A stretch of DNA of 53,418 bases from Nitrospira sp. (GTDB lineage Bacteria; Nitrospirota; Nitrospiria; Nitrospirales; Nitrospiraceae): the NCBI GenBank assembly GCA_005116965.1, contig SWDG01000006.1, positions 769,477 through 822,894 on the forward strand, given 5' to 3'. Positions 41,502-49,401 of the stretch are shown in pieces. Position numbers and translations under genes: made by a program. Each line of letters starts with the position of its first letter. The stretch's first letter is position 1. The notes beneath the pieces were generated by a model, which was not told the DNA's origin, did not search any database, and saw only the letters and a list, made by a program, of their open reading frames with translations.

Positions 41502-42380
41502 GTGACCCATCCATTACTCATCGATACTGAAACGCTTCAGCAGCAGCTCGGTCAATCGGGCGTGGTCATCATCGACGTGCGCGGCAAGGCTGCCTATGAA
41601 TTCGGCGGGCATATTCCTGGGGCCGTGCATTCCACATGGCATGAGTACAGCGATCCCAATGCCGTCGCGAAAGGATTACTCAATCCGGATCTCGGCCAGA
41701 TCGAGCGTATCCTCCAGCGGCTTGGAATCAATCAAGACAGCGACGTGGTGATCTACTCTAATCCCTTCGACAATTGGGGCGATGAAGGGCGGATGTTTTG
41801 GATGTTGGAATATCTGGGCCACACCCGGTTGCGGGTTTTGGATGGTGGGTGGGTGAAGTGGACCGCCGAGAAGCGGCCGTTTGAGCATGGGTCGGTCTCT
41901 CCAACGAGGGGGAATTTCACGGCTCAACCACGTCTGGATTTGATCGCGCTGAAGGATGACTTGAAAGGCCTCGTCAGGGGGCCGCATCCGCAGACGGCGA
42001 TTCTCGATGCGCGGAGCGTTGAAGAGTATCTTGGCAAGGAGGTGTCGGGTATCCCCCGGCCCGGGCACATCCCTTCAGCTATACACGTGGCGTGGAATGG
42101 GTTCTTGAATAAGGATGCGACGGTGAAAGATCTATCCGTGATCAGGGAGATGCTGGCCGCAAAGGGGATAGACAACGGGCAGGACGTCATTTGCTACTGT
42201 ACTGGCGGGGTGAGATCGGCCTGGCTCTATTTTCTTCTCAAGCTTGTCGGGTATTCGAAGCTCAGAAACTACCCTGGCTCGTGGTGGGAGTGGAGTCGTG
42301 ACTTCGCTTGTCCAGCAGAGAAAGATATTCATGCGCTTCAGAAAATGCTTGGATTTGATCAAGCCTCCAAGCCTTCTTGA
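41502..42380 (+). CDS. Two-domain rhodanese-type sulfurtransferase
   Basis: The start is GTG 41502; the product is 292 residues. The N-terminal rhodanese domain (VVIIDVRGKAAYEFGGHIPG) has no active-site Cys. The C-terminal domain (AILDARSVEEYLG ... DVICYCTGGVRSAW) carries the loop CTGGVRS with catalytic Cys in the expected place. This is the usual layout of thiosulfate or 3-mercaptopyruvate sulfurtransferases, which pass sulphane sulphur to cyanide or thiols. There is no signal peptide. It lies 34 bases downstream of the cytochrome gene on the same strand. Confidence 0.9.
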   Translation: MTHPLLIDTETLQQQLGQSGVVIIDVRGKAAYEFGGHIPGAVHSTWHEYSDPNAVAKGLLNPDLGQIERILQRLGINQDSDVVIYSNPFDNWGDEGRMFWMLEYLGHTRLRVLDGGWVKWTAEKRPFEHGSVSPTRGNFTAQPRLDLIALKDDLKGLVRGPHPQTAILDARSVEEYLGKEVSGIPRPGHIPSAIHVAWNGFLNKDATVKDLSVIREMLAAKGIDNGQDVICYCTGGVRSAWLYFLLKLVGYSKLRNYPGSWWEWSRDFACPAEKDIHALQKMLGFDQASKPS

Positions 42381-42463
42381 CAGTTTCGAGACATGCTGTG
42401 TAAGGTGAATTGGAGAAGTCTTTAAGCGGGAACTTCGCATTTTTCACCATCAAGGAGGCAGCC

Positions 42464-42814
42464 ATGATGAGAAGAATTTGTCGTAGTGCGATGTTCGTAT
42501 TCGGATTTGGCCTGTTGCTTGGCGCACCAGTGCTGAGTGGTTCAGCGCTTGCCGCTGCCAATCCGCATGTGAGCGAAGCCGTCGAGCATGCACGAGGTGC
42601 CGCATCACATGGAAAAGAAGGCCATGCCGATGCCTGTGTGCAGCATGCGGAAGAGGCGCTCAAGCATGCGATGGCCGCAGGAGCGAAAAATCCTCATTTG
42701 GACGAAGGGCTCAAGCATTTGACCGAGGCGGTGAAGCATGGGAAGGCCGGCCATGCGGAGGCCTGTACCGAACACGCGAGTGGTGGGGCTACGCACCTGG
42801 CTGAAGTCAAGTAG
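42464..42814 (+). CDS. SmbP-like His-rich metal-binding protein
   Basis: The start is ATG 42464 with AAGGAGG upstream; the product is 116 residues with a signal peptide ending near SALAAA. The mature part repeats a His-containing heptad pattern: NPHVSEAVEHARGAASHGKE, GHADACVQHAEEALKHAMAA, NPHLDEGLKHLTEAVKHGKA, EACTEHASGGATHLAEVK. This is the pattern of SmbP, the small copper-binding four-helix protein known from Nitrosomonas. It likely binds Cu2+ or other divalent metals in the periplasm. The single Cys in each half (DAC, EAC) is extra relative to SmbP as I remember it. A strong hairpin follows the gene. Confidence 0.8.
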   Translation: MMRRICRSAMFVFGFGLLLGAPVLSGSALAAANPHVSEAVEHARGAASHGKEGHADACVQHAEEALKHAMAAGAKNPHLDEGLKHLTEAVKHGKAGHAEACTEHASGGATHLAEVK

Positions 42815-42840
42815 TCGGCTGAGCCCCACGAGAGTGTTTT

Positions 42841-42877
42841 CCAGAACGGGCAGGGACGCAATCCCTGCCCGTTCTGG
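42841..42877 (+). terminator. 16-bp perfect stem-loop after SmbP-like gene
   Basis: CCAGAACGGGCAGGGA, CGCAA, TCCCTGCCCGTTCTGG. The perfect 16-bp stem should stall or end transcription, but no T-run follows on the plus strand. On the minus strand it is followed by AAAACAC. It may be a terminator of weaker type or a processing hairpin; the next gene starts 18 bases later. Confidence 0.5.
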
Positions 42878-42895
42878 TATGAAGAAAGGGATGTC

Positions 42896-43687
42896 ATGCG
42901 CGTCGGGTTTTACCAATTCGATTCACAGTTCGGTGCGGTGGCCAAAAATCTGGAGATGGTTACGGCCACGCTTGACCGGGCGGATGCGGACCTGATCGTG
43001 CTGCCGGAGTTGTTTGCGTCCGGCTATCAGTTTCTTTCACAGCAGGAAGCGTATCAGCTTGCTGAACCGGTTCCTGATGGCCCCACGGTCCGTTGTCTGG
43101 TCGACATCGCGAAACGCCGGAAGCTGCATCTTGTGGCGGGACTGCCTGAGCGATCCGGTTCCCGCTGCTACAACTCCGCCGTGGTCGTGGGACCGTCTGG
43201 TTTTCTGGGATGCTATCGGAAGACCCATCTCTTTTTCGAAGAGACACAATACTTCACGCCCGGTGACTCAGGATTTCTTGTGTGGGACGTTGGGGCTGCG
43301 AAGATCGGGATCATGATCTGTTTCGATTGGTACTATCCGGAGGCGGCACGCACTCTAGCGATGCAGGGGGCCGAGATCATTTGTCATCCCTCTAATCTGG
43401 TCTTGCCGAACTGCCCGGATTCCATGCCGGTGCGGTGTCTCGAAAATCGGGTGTTTGCTGTGACGTGCAATCGCATCGGGAGCGAGGCACGAGGTGGGAA
43501 AGAGCGGTTGACCTATATCGGCCAGAGCGAGGTGGTCACTCCGAAGGGGGTGATTCAACATCGGGCGTCTCATGACCAAGAAGAGCTGACGATCGTTGAG
43601 ATTGACCCGGCACAAGCCCGCAACAAGAGTTTAAATCGCTACAACGATCTGCTTCGCGACCGTCGCACGTCGCTGTACAAGATGTAA
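42896..43687 (+). CDS. Carbon-nitrogen hydrolase (nitrilase superfamily)
   Basis: A 263-residue protein with the catalytic triad of the superfamily: Glu in LPELFASGY, Lys in YRKTHLF, Cys in IMICFDWYYPEAAR. The general architecture (MRVGFYQFDSQFG start, GFLGCYRKTHLFFEETQYF, VFAVTCNRIGSE) fits omega-amidase/NIT-type or N-carbamoyl amidase-type members. The substrate (an amide or carbamoyl compound) is not predictable. ATG 42896 is preceded by AAGAAAGG. Confidence 0.9.
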   Translation: MRVGFYQFDSQFGAVAKNLEMVTATLDRADADLIVLPELFASGYQFLSQQEAYQLAEPVPDGPTVRCLVDIAKRRKLHLVAGLPERSGSRCYNSAVVVGPSGFLGCYRKTHLFFEETQYFTPGDSGFLVWDVGAAKIGIMICFDWYYPEAARTLAMQGAEIICHPSNLVLPNCPDSMPVRCLENRVFAVTCNRIGSEARGGKERLTYIGQSEVVTPKGVIQHRASHDQEELTIVEIDPAQARNKSLNRYNDLLRDRRTSLYKM

Positions 43688-43765
43688 ATTCTCTCCACCA
43701 TCATTTCCTGCTGAGAGCAGCCCAGTGCTTGCGCAAGTTGCCTGGGCAGAGTAGGATTTCGCTCT

Positions 43766-44326
43766 ATGGACACCGAACTCCGTAAAGGGATGTTTCTGAT
43801 CGCGGCGCCAAGCCTCCGCGATCCGAACTTCCGCCAGACCGTTGTGTTGCTGTGTGAGCATGGATCGGAAGGAGCGCTCGGCGTCATCGTGAATCGTCCG
43901 ACGGCCATGTCCATCTCTGAGGCCTTGCCTCAGGTTCCGGTGCTCGAGGGATCAGCCCATGTGCTCTATGCCGGTGGTCCTGTGCAGACGAATCAAGTGA
44001 TGCTGCTGTACCGGGGTGATCAATTTCCGGATAATGCGCACCACGTGTTCGACGGAGTTTGCCTTGGCGGAGACGTCGGCATGGTCGAACGTATTTTGAC
44101 CGGTGTCGGGACGAAGGAATCTTTCCGCGCCTATCTTGGCTATTCAGGGTGGGGTCCAGGCCAGCTAGAGGATGAAATGAAAACCGGCTCATGGATTACG
44201 TTGCCTGCGGATCCGCAGGCAGTGTTTGAAAAGGAACCGACGCGTGTCTGGGGGGATATCCTTCTTACGCTGGGCGAAGCCTATCAACCGTACGTCGACA
44301 TGCCCTTCGATCCATCCTGCAACTGA
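43766..44326 (+). CDS. yqgE: YqgE/AlgH family protein
   Basis: A 186-residue protein with the family signature: KGMFLIAAPSLRDPNFRQTV, LLCEHGSEGALGVIVNRPT, LYAGGPVQTNQVMLLYRGD, FRAYLGYSGWGPGQLEDEM, WGDILLTLGEAY. Family members are small proteins of unknown biochemical role, often near RuvX in proteobacteria. No ruvX is present here. It is transcribed in the same direction as the nitrilase but 78 bases away. Confidence 0.93.
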   Translation: MDTELRKGMFLIAAPSLRDPNFRQTVVLLCEHGSEGALGVIVNRPTAMSISEALPQVPVLEGSAHVLYAGGPVQTNQVMLLYRGDQFPDNAHHVFDGVCLGGDVGMVERILTGVGTKESFRAYLGYSGWGPGQLEDEMKTGSWITLPADPQAVFEKEPTRVWGDILLTLGEAYQPYVDMPFDPSCN

Positions 44327-44537
44327 AGCCTTCGCGCGTCCCGACCGACACCGACTCCATCATCATTGAAGCGTGCCCACGCCGAGTGCTAGGCTCGTCT
44401 CTGCTGTGAGGGAGAGTGGCTTGTTGCGGAGGTCATCCGTGTTTGTATGATAGTTCGGATGCAAGGCTTCTGTCGCGATCGTCGCGGCAAACGTGGAGTT
44501 GGATGAGAGAGCTGCTACGAAGAGGGAGAACGAATAC

Positions 44538-45917
44538 GTGAAACAGCCAGATACGTCTCGGCCAGGAGCTGAGGCCTTGTTGAGAAAGTTACACGAACGC
44601 CCGCACCAGCCGATCGGGAGATGGCTGCGGGCCCCGGCCCATGTGCACTATAAAGCATTTCGCATGTCTGACCCGCCGACACAGCGTCCGGCCAGTCGGG
44701 TGGAATTCCAGTCGCTGTTGGGACATCTGAAGATTTCTGCCGAGGCGACCTACGTCAGGGAGAATTTCGGCTACGGCGTGAAGGAATCGGAACACGGCGA
44801 TCGGCTCATCCTCATATGGCAAGCCCATACGGAATACTATAGTTACCAGCTCTGGCATCTGCCGTCGCAAGCGAACGGCGCCCCGACTTTTGGGCCATTG
44901 ACGTTTTCAGAGTACACGTTTCCCGTGGAGCCGCTTGGGACGGTGGTCTGCCGGTTGGACATTCTGCTGATGACGGGCATGCTCCCGCCTCGTCACGAGC
45001 TACGAGGGCTGATGCCTGGCCCAGCTCTGTACGGCAGCCGAATCTTCAATGAGCAGACATGCGTCGCGACAAGTTTTACACCGGACGACCAAGAGCGAGA
45101 GCGGTACTGGGTCAGTGTTGGGCCGTCGCAAGGCGATCCTTCACGCCTGAAAGACATTGTCGATGCCATTGTCCGGATCGAGACCTACTATCATTTGCTG
45201 CTGATGCAGAAACCTCTGTTCTCCGCTGCCGTCGATCAGGTCTATAAGTTCGAGCAGGTTCATCTGAAACAGCGCGAGATCATCACGAACCACATTGGAC
45301 ACGCTGATTCCCAGACGTTGCAGCGCTGGTTGAATACCCTCACGCAGGATCTCCTGAAAACCAACCGCATGGCGGGCACCTTGCATTTTGAACTGTCTGC
45401 GTCGCTTCCCTATGACAAGATCGTGCATACGACGTTGGCGTCGCTTGCCGAGCATCCCATGGAGTCCTATCGCCCCATCTCCGATTATGTGTTGAGCGGT
45501 ATTACTGGTGTGGCGGAAGGGCACCAACAGCTCTTGCGTCGTATCGAGACTCTCCGTGGCGGATTTGAGGGCATCATCACCATCATTCGCACCCGCATCG
45601 ACCTGATTCTGGAATCGCAAAATCTTGCGCTGCTTCAGAGCGTTGATAAAACGACCAAGAGCCAAGTGCTGCTACAGCACACCGTCGAGGGGTTGTCGAT
45701 CATTGTCATTGCCTATTACCTGGCCGGACTTTGTGGATATGTGTTCAAAGGGTTTCAGGAAATGGGTTGGCTCAAGAATGCGAACATTGCCTCGGCGGTG
45801 TTCGTTCCTATCGCCATTGGTCTTGCCTTCGCTGTGACGACGTTCAGCAAGAAATTTCTGCACAAGAAGCTGGAAGATGAACAGCCTAAGCAGAAAACTG
45901 ATAAGTCAGAGGTATAG
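44538..45917 (+). CDS. DUF3422 membrane-anchored protein
   Basis: GTG 44538 is preferred, because AGAGGGAGA lies 7-10 bases upstream; an earlier GTG at 44493 gives 474 residues. The 459-residue product opens with LRKLHERPHQPIGRWLRAPAHVHYKAF, the DUF3422 signature. It has two C-terminal membrane helices (SIIVIAYYLAGLCGYVFKG and ASAVFVPIAIGLAFAVTTF) and a short charged tail. Function unknown. The large N-terminal part should be cytoplasmic. Confidence 0.85.
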   Translation: MKQPDTSRPGAEALLRKLHERPHQPIGRWLRAPAHVHYKAFRMSDPPTQRPASRVEFQSLLGHLKISAEATYVRENFGYGVKESEHGDRLILIWQAHTEYYSYQLWHLPSQANGAPTFGPLTFSEYTFPVEPLGTVVCRLDILLMTGMLPPRHELRGLMPGPALYGSRIFNEQTCVATSFTPDDQERERYWVSVGPSQGDPSRLKDIVDAIVRIETYYHLLLMQKPLFSAAVDQVYKFEQVHLKQREIITNHIGHADSQTLQRWLNTLTQDLLKTNRMAGTLHFELSASLPYDKIVHTTLASLAEHPMESYRPISDYVLSGITGVAEGHQQLLRRIETLRGGFEGIITIIRTRIDLILESQNLALLQSVDKTTKSQVLLQHTVEGLSIIVIAYYLAGLCGYVFKGFQEMGWLKNANIASAVFVPIAIGLAFAVTTFSKKFLHKKLEDEQPKQKTDKSEV

Positions 45918-46412
45918 CCAACCATCAGCAGTGACTCAAAGTTGTACAATCCCGCATCGCTGATCCAGGCTGATATGCTTGGAGTGCATCGGCACATCGT
46001 GCTCTCTGCGATCATACTGCTCACTCACAGCCTGTAGCCTAGTACGTTTTTGCATCCGGGCTGGATGTTTCGCTAGTTCCAAAACCAGTCAGAGATGACC
46101 ATGCGTGCATGGATGGTTGTCGTCTTCTGTTATCGGATTCGATACACCGTGTGGATCTCATTTGATACATGCGGTGATCCTTGGGGTGATGGGCTCCACG
46201 ATGTCCCAAGATGCAGTGAGATCTATGAGTCTGAAAGTAAAGAGATTGTGTGCGACCTCTCCGATGTTTTATTCCTCTGATTTACTGCTGGCATCTCGCT
46301 TGCTGTTACTTGCTGTCAACAGATGCAAGATAGCGAGTCGAGCTGCAAGCAATATCTGCTGGCTCAAGCGTTGTCCATATAAGATTGAGTGAATTGCGGG
46401 AAGGAGGTCATT
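45918..46412 (+). other. Gene-free region before leader ORF
   Basis: About 495 bases in which no gene, tRNA or repeat is evident. Short overlapping frames at 46095-46392 show no recognisable domain. It should contain the promoter of the haem-binding-type gene downstream, but no clear -35/-10 pair was found. Confidence 0.35.
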
Positions 46413-46502
46413 ATGCGGTTCACTTCAGCCCATGGATCGGCACATATCAGTGGTCGCAAGTTAATTCACTTACAGCATAACGAAAAGGGGATTCTACGAT
46501 GA
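46413..46502 (+). CDS. Possible 29-residue leader peptide overlapping next gene
   Basis: ATG 46413 follows AAGGAGGT at 46401-46408, one of the strongest Shine-Dalgarno sequences in the window, with spacing of 4 bases. The frame (29 codons, starting MRFTSAHGSAHISGRKL) ends in TGA at 46500-46502, overlapping the next start as ATGA. This suggests a translated leader that couples translation into the downstream gene. The peptide is His-rich (five His), but its sequence is not recognisable. The spacing is short, so it may be fortuitous. Confidence 0.4.
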   Translation: MRFTSAHGSAHISGRKLIHLQHNEKGILR

Positions 46503-47509
46503 CAGATTTTAAGACGATGAAGACGGAACCGGCAAAGCTCGAGAATAAAACGCGAAGGCTTGAAAAGCCTAAGACGAATGACCCGGAACTTGGACCGTTA
46601 CAGCTTCTTCCCGGGAAATGGGCGAACCTGCCAAACTTGCCTGGCCGCGGGTGGAATATGATCGCACTGCCCTTTGTGGCGCCGCCGCCGCCGGGTGTCC
46701 CCTTCCCCCTCAATTATCGGTTGCTGGTGAATCAATACAATGAAGAGCTAGAGTTTACTCTGGTTGATAAGGCCGTGCCGAATCGTGGCGTCCGTCTCGC
46801 TCCAGGGACTCCTGCTAATACTGATCAGTTTCTCGTGGCGTTGGATTATCAGCAGAGGATCACACAGATTGCTTCTGATGATTTCCCTCAGAGTACGGTG
46901 AGACCTCCAGATGGTAGCACCATTCACCATGAGCCGGGCTTGTGGGTGCATATGATTAACGGCATCACGGACGGCCTGAATATCGGGCGGCTCGCAACGA
47001 TTCCCCATGGCGACTCGGTGTTGGCCTTAGGTCGAAGCAGTGAACACTCAGGTGCACAATCCATCCCTGATATCAGTGGTTTGCCGATCGGGGTCGATCA
47101 AGATCTGAAGAATCCCTATCTGGCTCCGTACAAGCATTTTAATGACAATTTTTTTAAGGGCTTGTTCAACCCTGTCAGCCCAAACGATCTGCTTGAAGCT
47201 GCGAATCAAGGGGTGGATATTGTGAAAACGACGGTTCTTGATGTTGACTCGACGCATCCGACGGGTGGTGTGGTCAACATTCCTTTTGTCGTGAGGCAGG
47301 CCAATGCGACCGTCGTGAAGTCCACATTTTGGATTCAGGAATTAGCGGAGAAAGATAAGTATAAGAAGCCGAAGCTCCGTCTGCAATATTCACAGTTGGT
47401 CATGCTGGACTTCTTCCCACGTGTGGATGGTTTGCCTCCCGGCTGTTGCCCGGGTCAGATTAAATGGCCGCATGTCAGCATCAATACGATGGAGAAGGTT
47501 GTCGAATAA
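46499..47509 (+). CDS. Putative haem-binding protein (GPLxxLPGxW type)
   Basis: A 336-residue protein. Near residue 30 it reads LGPLQLLPGKWANLPNLPGR, then GWNMIALPFVAPPPPGVPF and NEELEFTLVDKAVPNRG. This resembles proteins often labelled haem-binding, with the GPLxxLPGTW opening. Later segments are IHHEPGLWVHM and RLATIPHGDSVLALG. No CXXCH and no signal peptide are present, so any haem would be non-covalent. The label is from memory of the family opening and not tested. A leader ORF overlaps its start; AAAAGGGG lies a few bases upstream of ATG 46499. Confidence 0.5.
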   Translation: MTDFKTMKTEPAKLENKTRRLEKPKTNDPELGPLQLLPGKWANLPNLPGRGWNMIALPFVAPPPPGVPFPLNYRLLVNQYNEELEFTLVDKAVPNRGVRLAPGTPANTDQFLVALDYQQRITQIASDDFPQSTVRPPDGSTIHHEPGLWVHMINGITDGLNIGRLATIPHGDSVLALGRSSEHSGAQSIPDISGLPIGVDQDLKNPYLAPYKHFNDNFFKGLFNPVSPNDLLEAANQGVDIVKTTVLDVDSTHPTGGVVNIPFVVRQANATVVKSTFWIQELAEKDKYKKPKLRLQYSQLVMLDFFPRVDGLPPGCCPGQIKWPHVSINTMEKVVE

Positions 47510-47566
47510 CATTTCTTTAACTCGCGCATTGAGGCCGTGGTGGACGTTCGGTTCGCCGCGCCTCAT

Positions 47567-47740
47567 GCGTCGGGAGGTTCCGGCTTGAGCGCATCTCCAA
47601 GAATCGTCCCGTATAGGCCGCTGCTACTTTTGCGACTTGTTCCAGTCGTCCTTCCGCGACAATCTGCCCGCCGCCGGCACCGCCTTCGGGGCCCAGGTGG
47701 ATGATCAGCCGACTTGATCACATTGAGACGGTGTCACGAT
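47567..47740 (-). pseudogene. Displaced uvrA 3'-end remnant, copy 1 (degenerate)
   Basis: The minus strand encodes a decayed UvrA C-terminus: VIKSAD, then [33 protein letters not shown] and (after a one-base deletion) [10 protein letters not shown] before TGA. Compared with intact uvrA there is a 5-base deletion just after VIKSAD and a 1-base deletion after GRFL. It lies immediately downstream of the RelE/ParE-type toxin gene. It is the oldest-looking of three uvrA tails in this region. Confidence 0.75.
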
Positions 47741-47772
47741 CATGAGAGTGTTATATCCGCAGTGTCAGGTAG

Positions 47773-48147
47773 CTATTCCTCATGCCAAAATTTCTTGAGG
47801 TCGAACGACAGCTGTCGATGATGTTTCACCGCGAGGAAGATCACCTGGTGTCGGCGTACGAGATACAACACGAGATACTCGTCCATCACGCACTCACGCA
47901 GGTCGTCCTGTTTGCCGAGAAGCGTGCTCAGCCGTTTGCTCAGCACTCTTGCCTTTGTGGACTTGATCGTGCGGGCTAAAAACGATCGGCCAGACTGTGG
48001 GAATCGACACAGAGTCGGTATGACATCGTCGAACAGCCGAGCGAGGAAATGGCGGAATGTTGTGCGGCTGTGGGGTTCGAGGAATTCTTCAATGGCGCTA
48101 AGATTAGCAGAAAAGTTTTCGGTAAACCTCGGCCGTTTACCGGCCAT
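47773..48147 (-). CDS. RelE/ParE superfamily toxin
   Basis: A 124-residue protein with the RelE/ParE pattern: FTENFSANLSAIEEFLEPHS, FDDVIPTLCRFPQSGRSF, LRECVMDEYLVLYLVRRHQV, IFLAVKHHRQLSFDLKKFW. It pairs with the antitoxin at 48137-48418 (11-base overlap). It probably acts as a ribosome-dependent RNase or gyrase inhibitor; the sequence does not decide. It sits between two uvrA-tail copies. Confidence 0.82.
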   Translation of the reverse strand: MAGKRPRFTENFSANLSAIEEFLEPHSRTTFRHFLARLFDDVIPTLCRFPQSGRSFLARTIKSTKARVLSKRLSTLLGKQDDLRECVMDEYLVLYLVRRHQVIFLAVKHHRQLSFDLKKFWHEE

Positions 48148-48418
48148 GACGTGCTTTGAGTTGGGTGAGGCTCATGGTCTTGCCTGCTTTGAGGTCAGTG
48201 AGACCTTTGATGGCTTCTTCCAGTAGTCCGAGATGGATGTGCTCCCGCTCTAGCCGGTGGTAATGGTCTAGGCGATCTGCGTCGATGAGCGCCGCGCAGC
48301 TACCCCCGTTCTTGGTAATCAGTTTCTCGCTCCCGTTCGTTCGTACCTCGTCGCACAACTCGGTGAGCTTTGCTCGTGCTTGACTGAGTGAAACGACATC
48401 TTTGGATGTAATTCCCAT
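48137..48418 (-). CDS. Phd/YefM-type antitoxin
   Basis: A 93-residue protein. The N-terminus (SKDVVSLSQARAKLTELCDE) and EKLITKNGGSCAALIDADR match the Phd/YefM DNA-binding antitoxin fold. The C-terminal helix (LGLLEEAIKGLTDLKAGKTM) should bind the toxin. It is the first gene of the module, overlapping the toxin by 11 bases. It probably autorepresses its own promoter; an inverted repeat was not located. Confidence 0.85.
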   Translation of the reverse strand: MGITSKDVVSLSQARAKLTELCDEVRTNGSEKLITKNGGSCAALIDADRLDHYHRLEREHIHLGLLEEAIKGLTDLKAGKTMSLTQLKARHGR

Positions 48419-48475
48419 CGAGTTCCCCCTTTTGTCTGAGTAGCTAGGTGAGTCTATATTCTGTACAGAATTACG

Positions 48476-48692
48476 TCAAGATCCGTCGGCTCTAAATATC
48501 TTGCCTAGAAACTGCCCCGTATGTGACGCCGTCACTTTCGCCACCTGTTCCGGTCTTCCTTCCGCAATGATTTGTCCCCCGTCGGCGCCGCCTTCGGGGC
48601 CGAGGTCGATGATCCAGTCTGCGGACTTGATGACATCCAGATTGTGCTCGACGACGACCAGGGTGTTGCCAGCATTCACAAGTTTCTGGAGA
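48476..48692 (-). pseudogene. Displaced uvrA 3'-end copy 2 (in frame, about 72 codons)
   Basis: Minus-strand frame with [60 protein letters not shown] and [11 protein letters not shown], then TGA. This matches the last ~70 residues of the intact uvrA (about 85% at DNA level over the aligned part) but diverges at the terminal 8-10 residues. The upstream break, within the LHKLVNAG region, abuts the vapC stop (48699-48701). It has no start of its own and is the 3' end left behind by an insertion, or a tail duplication. Confidence 0.85.
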
Positions 48693-48698
48693 GAGTAA

Positions 48699-49133
48699 CT
48701 AGGGTTCAACAATCTTAAGGCCTGGGACTTTCGCTGCGATTCGCCGAAATTCGAGTACGTTGCTGGTCACGACGGTTGCGCCGATTTCTCTTGCTGTGAG
48801 AGCGATGAGAACATCATTCATGGGCCCAAGTCGGTCGCGTAATCCGGAAGCGTTTCCATACATGGCTCGAAAGAGCTGCCCAGCCCGATCAAGAACAGTA
48901 GGCGTTAGGCCGAGAGTGCGTTCGGAAGAGAATGCGTGTTGAAGTCGGTCAATGGCTTTTTTGCGTCTTGGTGTGTCTGCGCCGAGCCGAAGTTCAAGTA
49001 GAACAATGGCTGAGATGAACCGCACAATAGTCCCATGTCCACCCAAGACCCATTCTATGTGTCTATCTGCTCTTAAGAAATCGATGAAAACATTCGTATC
49101 GAGGAGGACCTTGCCACCTATCGGTAAGGCCAT
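48699..49133 (-). CDS. vapC: VapC-type PIN-domain toxin
   Basis: A 144-residue PIN protein. Catalytic acidic residues are present: [13 protein letters not shown] (first Asp), [12 protein letters not shown] (Glu), [14 protein letters not shown] (Asp), and [10 protein letters not shown] near the end. VapC toxins are RNases that cleave specific tRNAs or rRNA. It overlaps the antitoxin gene by 16 bases (49118-49133). Its stop lies 6 bases from the uvrA-tail copy 2 breakpoint, so this module was placed exactly at the end of uvrA. Confidence 0.9.
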   Translation of the reverse strand: MALPIGGKVLLDTNVFIDFLRADRHIEWVLGGHGTIVRFISAIVLLELRLGADTPRRKKAIDRLQHAFSSERTLGLTPTVLDRAGQLFRAMYGNASGLRDRLGPMNDVLIALTAREIGATVVTSNVLEFRRIAAKVPGLKIVEP

Positions 49134-49321
49134 GGTCGGTCGTCGCCTTTCAAAATTCCTTTCAGAGGTCGAAGTGCCTTACTCAGTCGTTGTTCCTCAA
49201 TCAAGAGAGAGAGTGCCTTGTCAATCGCTTCCTGCTCGGAGGCAACTCCGAAATATCGCTTTGCAGCATCGATCTTTCGCTGATCCAATACGAGGTGCTT
49301 GTGCTTCAGCGCAGTAGTCAT
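49118..49321 (-). CDS. vapB: VapB-like antitoxin
   Basis: A 67-residue protein with a ribbon-helix-helix-like N-terminal half (HLVLDQRKIDAAKRYFGVAS, EQEAIDKALSLLIEEQ) and a C-terminal tail ([17 protein letters not shown]) that would wrap the VapC toxin. It precedes and overlaps vapC. ATG 49321 lies just downstream of the intact uvrA stop (81 bases). Confidence 0.82.
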   Translation of the reverse strand: MTTALKHKHLVLDQRKIDAAKRYFGVASEQEAIDKALSLLIEEQRLSKALRPLKGILKGDDRPWPYR

Positions 49322-49401
49322 GGCCCCTCCAAAATGTACATGCGATGTACATAACCAGTATAAACGATCACATCGTTACACGGCAAGGCCGCAGAGACTT
49401 C

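Noticed and set aside
48476-48712. uvrA tail copy 2 as an independent small gene
   Set aside because: No Shine-Dalgarno or domain start; the frame before the break overlaps the vapC stop, and the sequence is simply the UvrA C-terminus.
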